From Sporolactobacillus kofuensis (GTDB lineage: Bacteria; Bacillota; Bacilli; Bacillales; Sporolactobacillaceae), in assembly GCF_042660205.1 (NCBI RefSeq), contig NZ_JBHSTQ010000006.1, positions 1-64,000 on the forward strand: DNA of 64,000 nt, read 5' to 3'. Under the pieces are notes generated by a model that had not been told where the DNA came from, searched no databases, and saw only the letters and a list, made by a program, of their open reading frames with translations. Each line of letters opens with the position of its first letter. The first letter of the stretch is position 1. This document shows, one piece after another, positions 61,029-64,000 of this stretch. Made by a program: the position numbers and the translations under genes.

Positions 61029-61043
61029 CTGGGCTAAGCCCAG
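61029..61043 (+). terminator. Weak hairpin behind the hydrolase gene
   Basis: CTGGGC with GCCCAG and a three-base loop, without a clear T run on the plus strand. Confidence 0.4.
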
Positions 61044-61099
61044 TCCTTAGCTGTCACCCTTTATACGGCTTATATCTCTAAACTTGTGCCTAGATGACA

Positions 61100-61185
61100 C
61101 TTCAGTTGCTCGCTTGCCGCGGGCGCACCGTGAGCCTCGAACAGGCAGTCTCGCTGGCACGCGATTATCAGGAACGGTCCAACAG
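61100..61185 (-). repeat. Degenerate copy of a Bacillales intergenic repeat
   Basis: The minus strand holds GCGAGACTGCCTG, GAGGCTCACGG and GCCCGCGGCAAGCGAGCAA, in the order seen in the fuller copy at 62915-63098 but in opposite orientation and with ends lost. The remaining part of the gap 61022-61366 shows nothing recognisable. Confidence 0.55.
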
Positions 61186-61366
61186 GCGTCCCACCTTCCG
61201 TGTTTGAATCGGAACGGTTTTCAGTGTTACACCGCTGATATGAACACAAACTAGGCCGGTCATTAATCCCCGATCATATGCCATCGGTTTGTATTTATGA
61301 TGCTGAATTCACCTCCGGCTACTCCTGATCCCGCAAGATTCTCGCACCCCTGATTGTAAAAAAAAC

Positions 61367-61404
61367 AAACATGCCGACTCCATTCTCAGGAGCCGGCATG
61401 TTTT
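61367..61404 (-). terminator. Terminator of the aldo/keto reductase gene at 61415
   Basis: Stem AAACATGCCG...CTCC with GGAG...CGGCATGTTT, seven-base loop, ten bases behind the stop. Confidence 0.88.
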
Positions 61405-61414
61405 CATACCAAAA

Positions 61415-62248
61415 TTAGAAATCAAAATTATCCGGATCAGGACCTGTGCGATGATCCTGATTGAGCGCGTCAATTGCTGCCATCTCTTCTTTTGAAAGAT
61501 CAAAGTCAAATAGGTCGCCATTTTCAATGATACGTGGTTCCTTCGTTGACTTTGGAATCACAATCACGCCTTCTTGAAGATGCCAACGAAGAATGACTTG
61601 TGCAGGCGACTTCTGATGGTTTTCCGCAATTGTGGTAATCGTTTCATTATCAAACAGCCCACCGACCATCAGCGGCGCCCATGCTTCGAGCAATATTTTA
61701 TGATGCTCGCTGAATGCTTTTAACGGTTCTTGCGTCAGACGTGGATGACGTTCCACTTGATTGACCACCGGCACGACTTCAGCATCCTTCAGCAAGTCTT
61801 CGAGATGGTGAATCTGAAAATTGCTGACCCCGATCGCACGCACTTTTCCTTCCTTATATAATTGCTCCATTGCCCGCCAAGTATCCTTATACTTTCCGGC
61901 GACCGGCCAATGAATCAAGTACAAGTCTAAGTAATCTAAGCCAAGCTTGTCGAGCGATTCTTGATACGCCTTCAAGGTCGATTCATAACCTTGATCTGCG
62001 TTCCAGACCTTCGATGTGATGAACAGATCCTCGCGTTTCAGGCCCGTTTCCTTAAGCGCTGCTTTGATCCCTTCACCGGTGCCTTGCTCATTTTGATAAA
62101 TCGCTGCCGTATCAATCAGACGGTATCCGTTCCGAATCGCCGACTGAACAGATGAAGCGGCAATCGCCTGATCCTCAACTCTGAACACACCTAACCCAAC
62201 AGTCGGCATTTCAACGCCGTTATTTAAAACCACTGTCTTTGCTACCAA
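61415..62248 (-). CDS. Aldo/keto reductase (YvgN/AKR5-like)
   Basis: 277 residues with the AKR tetrad in RLIDTAAIYQNE, ITSKVWNADQG and LYLIHWP, and IPKSTKEPRI for NADPH binding. Paralogue of 43042-43872, sharing the C-terminal DPDNF(N/D)F ending. Likely reduces methylglyoxal or related carbonyls. Single gene with its own terminator. Confidence 0.93.
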   Translation of the reverse strand: MVAKTVVLNNGVEMPTVGLGVFRVEDQAIAASSVQSAIRNGYRLIDTAAIYQNEQGTGEGIKAALKETGLKREDLFITSKVWNADQGYESTLKAYQESLDKLGLDYLDLYLIHWPVAGKYKDTWRAMEQLYKEGKVRAIGVSNFQIHHLEDLLKDAEVVPVVNQVERHPRLTQEPLKAFSEHHKILLEAWAPLMVGGLFDNETITTIAENHQKSPAQVILRWHLQEGVIVIPKSTKEPRIIENGDLFDFDLSKEEMAAIDALNQDHRTGPDPDNFDF

Positions 62249-62394
62249 TGGTCATCCTCCTTTATTCAACCGTAATTCGTTCCTTTTCAGTGTAAATGGT
62301 ATTGATCATTTCAGGTAGTACGCACCTTAAAGTGATATAGGTACATAAAAGTTACCATTGCGCGTGCATTCCCACGTGATCACCAATAGCACAC

Positions 62395-62817
62395 TCACTG
62401 TGTCTCTTGCTTTTTCAGAAACTGAACCGATTCTACAATCAATTTTTTCAGCACATCTTGATTAATATCTGCCAGTTTATTGATATAGGTGCATGATTTT
62501 CCGCGCGTATGTTTTCCTAGATCCTTGGCATATATGTCATAAGTATCCTCACTCATTGTCAGATATAAACTGATTTTCGCTTTGCGCGGTGAGAATCCGG
62601 TGAGTGGCGCGTCTCCCTCATGTCCGGAGGCATAGTTGTAATGATAAGCGCCAAAACCGATAATGCTTGGCCCCCACATTTTTGCCGGATGTCCGGTAAC
62701 CTCAGTAAACAAATCGAGCAAACGGTACGCATCTGCTTTCTTCTGTACACTCTCCACCTTTTCAATAAATGCCGTGACGCTATTCTCGTTTTCCTTCATT
62801 TTTAGCTCATAACCCAT
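62395..62817 (-). CDS. DUF1801 (YdhG-type) protein
   Basis: 140 residues. MWGPSIIGFGAYHYNYASGHEGD and GFSPRKAKISLYL are the conserved blocks of DUF1801, a small one-domain family of the SufE-unrelated YdhG/YjhX type with no known role. GGGGTG seven bases before the ATG at 62817. Intact; nothing in the context suggests a pathway. Confidence 0.85.
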   Translation of the reverse strand: MGYELKMKENENSVTAFIEKVESVQKKADAYRLLDLFTEVTGHPAKMWGPSIIGFGAYHYNYASGHEGDAPLTGFSPRKAKISLYLTMSEDTYDIYAKDLGKHTRGKSCTYINKLADINQDVLKKLIVESVQFLKKQETQ

Positions 62818-62914
62818 CTTGGTTCACCCCACTTTTCTCTCCCTTGGTATGAAATAACCCTTTGCGGTACATTTTAAACAAAGGCACAAGATCAGGAAAG
62901 CGCAGGGGTGATCT

Positions 62915-63098
62915 GTGTAAAAAGTTTCTCGGAGGAATGAGTTTAGGAAGGCGTGGTGCGAGACGCCTGCGGGATCGTTCCTGATGATCGCGAACCAAGT
63001 GAGACCCCGCAGATCAACATGCATGTACGAGGAGGCCCACGGATCGCCCGCGGCAAGCGAGCACCGAAAGCCTTATTCCGAGAAAAGTTAGACACATA
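62915..63098. repeat. Bacillales-type intergenic repeat with terminal inverted repeats
   Basis: About 184 bp with near-matching ends (AGTTTCTCGGAGGAATGAG and the reverse of TTATTCCGAGAAAAGT) and the inner blocks GTGCGAGACGCCTGCGGGA, GTGAGACCCCGCAG, GAGGAGGCCCACGG and CGCCCGCGGCAAGCGAGCACCG split here by shorter gaps. This is like a structured, mobile-looking repeat met in many Bacillaceae genomes. It can fold into a long cruciform or RNA. It lies between the DUF1801 gene and the M16C peptidase. Confidence 0.7.
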
Positions 63099-63132
63099 CC
63101 ACGCGAGTTTGTCAAAGGCATTTTTTTCTAAA

Positions 63133-63146
63133 TAATACTGTATAAT
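63133..63146 (+). promoter_or_regulatory. -10 candidate(s) of the M16C peptidase gene
   Basis: TATAAT at 63141-63146, 65 bp before the start; a -35 candidate TTGTCA at 63109-63114 fits better with TAATAC at 63133-63138. A short inverted repeat TTCCGATG/CATCGGAA follows at 63162-63179. Confidence 0.4.
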
Positions 63147-63210
63147 AAAAGTATTGCAATTTTCCGATGTTCATCGGAATGAACGCATAAGCCAATTAGG
63201 AGGTTACGAC

Positions 63211-64000
63211 ATGGAAACACTCACTCAAAACAAGGTATGCCATGGTTTTCGGCTGCTCCATACCGATACAATTCAAGACATTCACTCAGACGCGTACGTG
63301 TTCGAGCATGAGAAAAGCGGCGCGAAACTATTGTTTTTGAAAAACGATGATGACAATAAAGTCTTCTCGATCAGTTTCCGCACCCCTCCGGAAAATAATA
63401 CCGGCGTTTTTCACATTCTTGAACATTCGGTGCTTTGCGGCTCTGACAAATACCCGGTTAAAGAACCGTTTGTTGAACTGCTCAAGGGTTCACTGAATAC
63501 GTTCCTTAACGCATTCACATTCAGCGATAAGACCATGTATCCGGTCGCCAGCAAAAATAACAAAGATTTTCAGAATCTGATGGACGTCTATCTCGATGCT
63601 GTCTTCCATCCGAACATTTACAAATATAAGGAAATCCTTCAACAAGAGGGCTGGCACTACGAGCTAGAAAATGCTGAGGATCCGATCAATTACAAAGGCG
63701 TTGTCTATAATGAAATGAAAGGCGCCTTTTCCTCCCCGGAAGGCTTGTTGATGCGCGCCAACCAAAACTCACTATTCCCTGATACAAGCTACGGCTATGA
63801 ATCAGGCGGTGATCCAATCAATATTCCTGATCTGACCTATGACTATTTCATTAATTGCCATAAAAAATATTACAGTCCATCCAACAGCTATATTTTTCTG
63901 TACGGAAATATGGATATAGAGGAAAAATTGGCGTATTTGGATCAAGCCTATTTGAGCGACTATGACCGCATTGAGGTCGATTCCGCTCTTGCGCTCCAGA
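63211..64000 (+). CDS. M16C insulinase-family metallopeptidase (presequence-protease-like), 5' part
   Basis: 263 residues up to the window edge, start at ATG 63211 with AGGAGG seven bases upstream. The inverted zinc motif HILEH (His68, Glu71, His72) lies in NTGVFHILEHSVLCGSDKYPVKEPF, and the downstream zinc ligand Glu is in VVYNEMKGAFSSP. Family members are about 970 residues, so about three quarters are outside. Degrades oligopeptides in the cytoplasm. Confidence 0.93.
   Translation, partial: METLTQNKVCHGFRLLHTDTIQDIHSDAYVFEHEKSGAKLLFLKNDDDNKVFSISFRTPPENNTGVFHILEHSVLCGSDKYPVKEPFVELLKGSLNTFLNAFTFSDKTMYPVASKNNKDFQNLMDVYLDAVFHPNIYKYKEILQQEGWHYELENAEDPINYKGVVYNEMKGAFSSPEGLLMRANQNSLFPDTSYGYESGGDPINIPDLTYDYFINCHKKYYSPSNSYIFLYGNMDIEEKLAYLDQAYLSDYDRIEVDSALALQ

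Overview
The window looks like a spore-forming, flagellated, low-to-moderate GC member of the Bacillales, most like the Sporolactobacillus group. The reasons are the conserved run spoIIID - mbl - flhO - flhP - epuA - fabZ, strong AGGAGG-type ribosome binding sites, a KtrAB potassium system, Rrf2/HxlR/MarR regulators and many intrinsic terminators. The genus is an inference from gene content and order; no rRNA is present to settle it.

Layout. 1-700: the end of an IS21-family element (IstB C-terminus) has cut into the 5' part of a group IIC intron, which itself sits directly behind the terminator of the next operon. 835-17405 (minus strand): an exopolysaccharide or capsule operon running galU, initiating sugar transferase, DUF4422 protein, five family 2/4 glycosyltransferases, Wzy-like polymerase, glf, Wzx flippase, then a secreted GW-repeat glucosaminidase, an acyltransferase and a CsbB-like/GT-C pair. 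17.8-24.5 kb: a small orphan gene, ktrAB, a PD-(D/E)XK-like protein bordered by an exact 294-bp tandem duplication, and an Rrf2-YhgE operon behind three 17-bp repeats. 24.6-31.2 kb: a ywr-like set (gamma-glutamyltransferase, MFS transporter, chromate transporter pair, allantoinase-like amidohydrolase, FadR-type regulator). 31.7-38.0 kb: DsbA-like protein, MFS transporter and the fabZ-to-spoIIID core block. 38.2-39.6 kb: two large non-coding repeat arrays. 39.6-52.7 kb: two paralogous NERD plus zinc-ribbon genes, MFS pumps, an Rrf2/IDEAL operon, LiaG-like, YbaK, a ParB-like small protein and EcsC. 52.8-64.0 kb: a polar amino-acid ABC transporter, nitroreductase with an HxlR regulator, a MarR-MFS operon, an MFS pump with a leader-peptide attenuator, a hydrolase, an aldo/keto reductase, a DUF1801 protein and the start of an M16C peptidase.

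The most unusual feature is a family of intergenic arrays made of units of about 19-22 bp (mean near 20.5 bp) with T-rich spacers, present at five places (31.36-31.63, 38.71-39.56, 45.49-45.63, 51.57-51.90 and 58.37-58.64 kb). Three of them have clear higher-order periods (about 82-83 bp at two loci, exactly 103 bp at one). The two largest begin within about 20 bp of the stop codons of the two NERD plus zinc-ribbon genes, so a functional link between a nuclease-like protein family and a repeat family is the main hypothesis from this window. A second array of about 110-bp units carrying two hairpins lies beside the largest one. Other points of note are a ribosome-dependent attenuator candidate (17-residue leader peptide overlapping a terminator stem), two group IIC intron remnants both placed behind terminators, one of them carrying 14 tandem hexamers, and a frameshift in the 5' end of one NERD gene.
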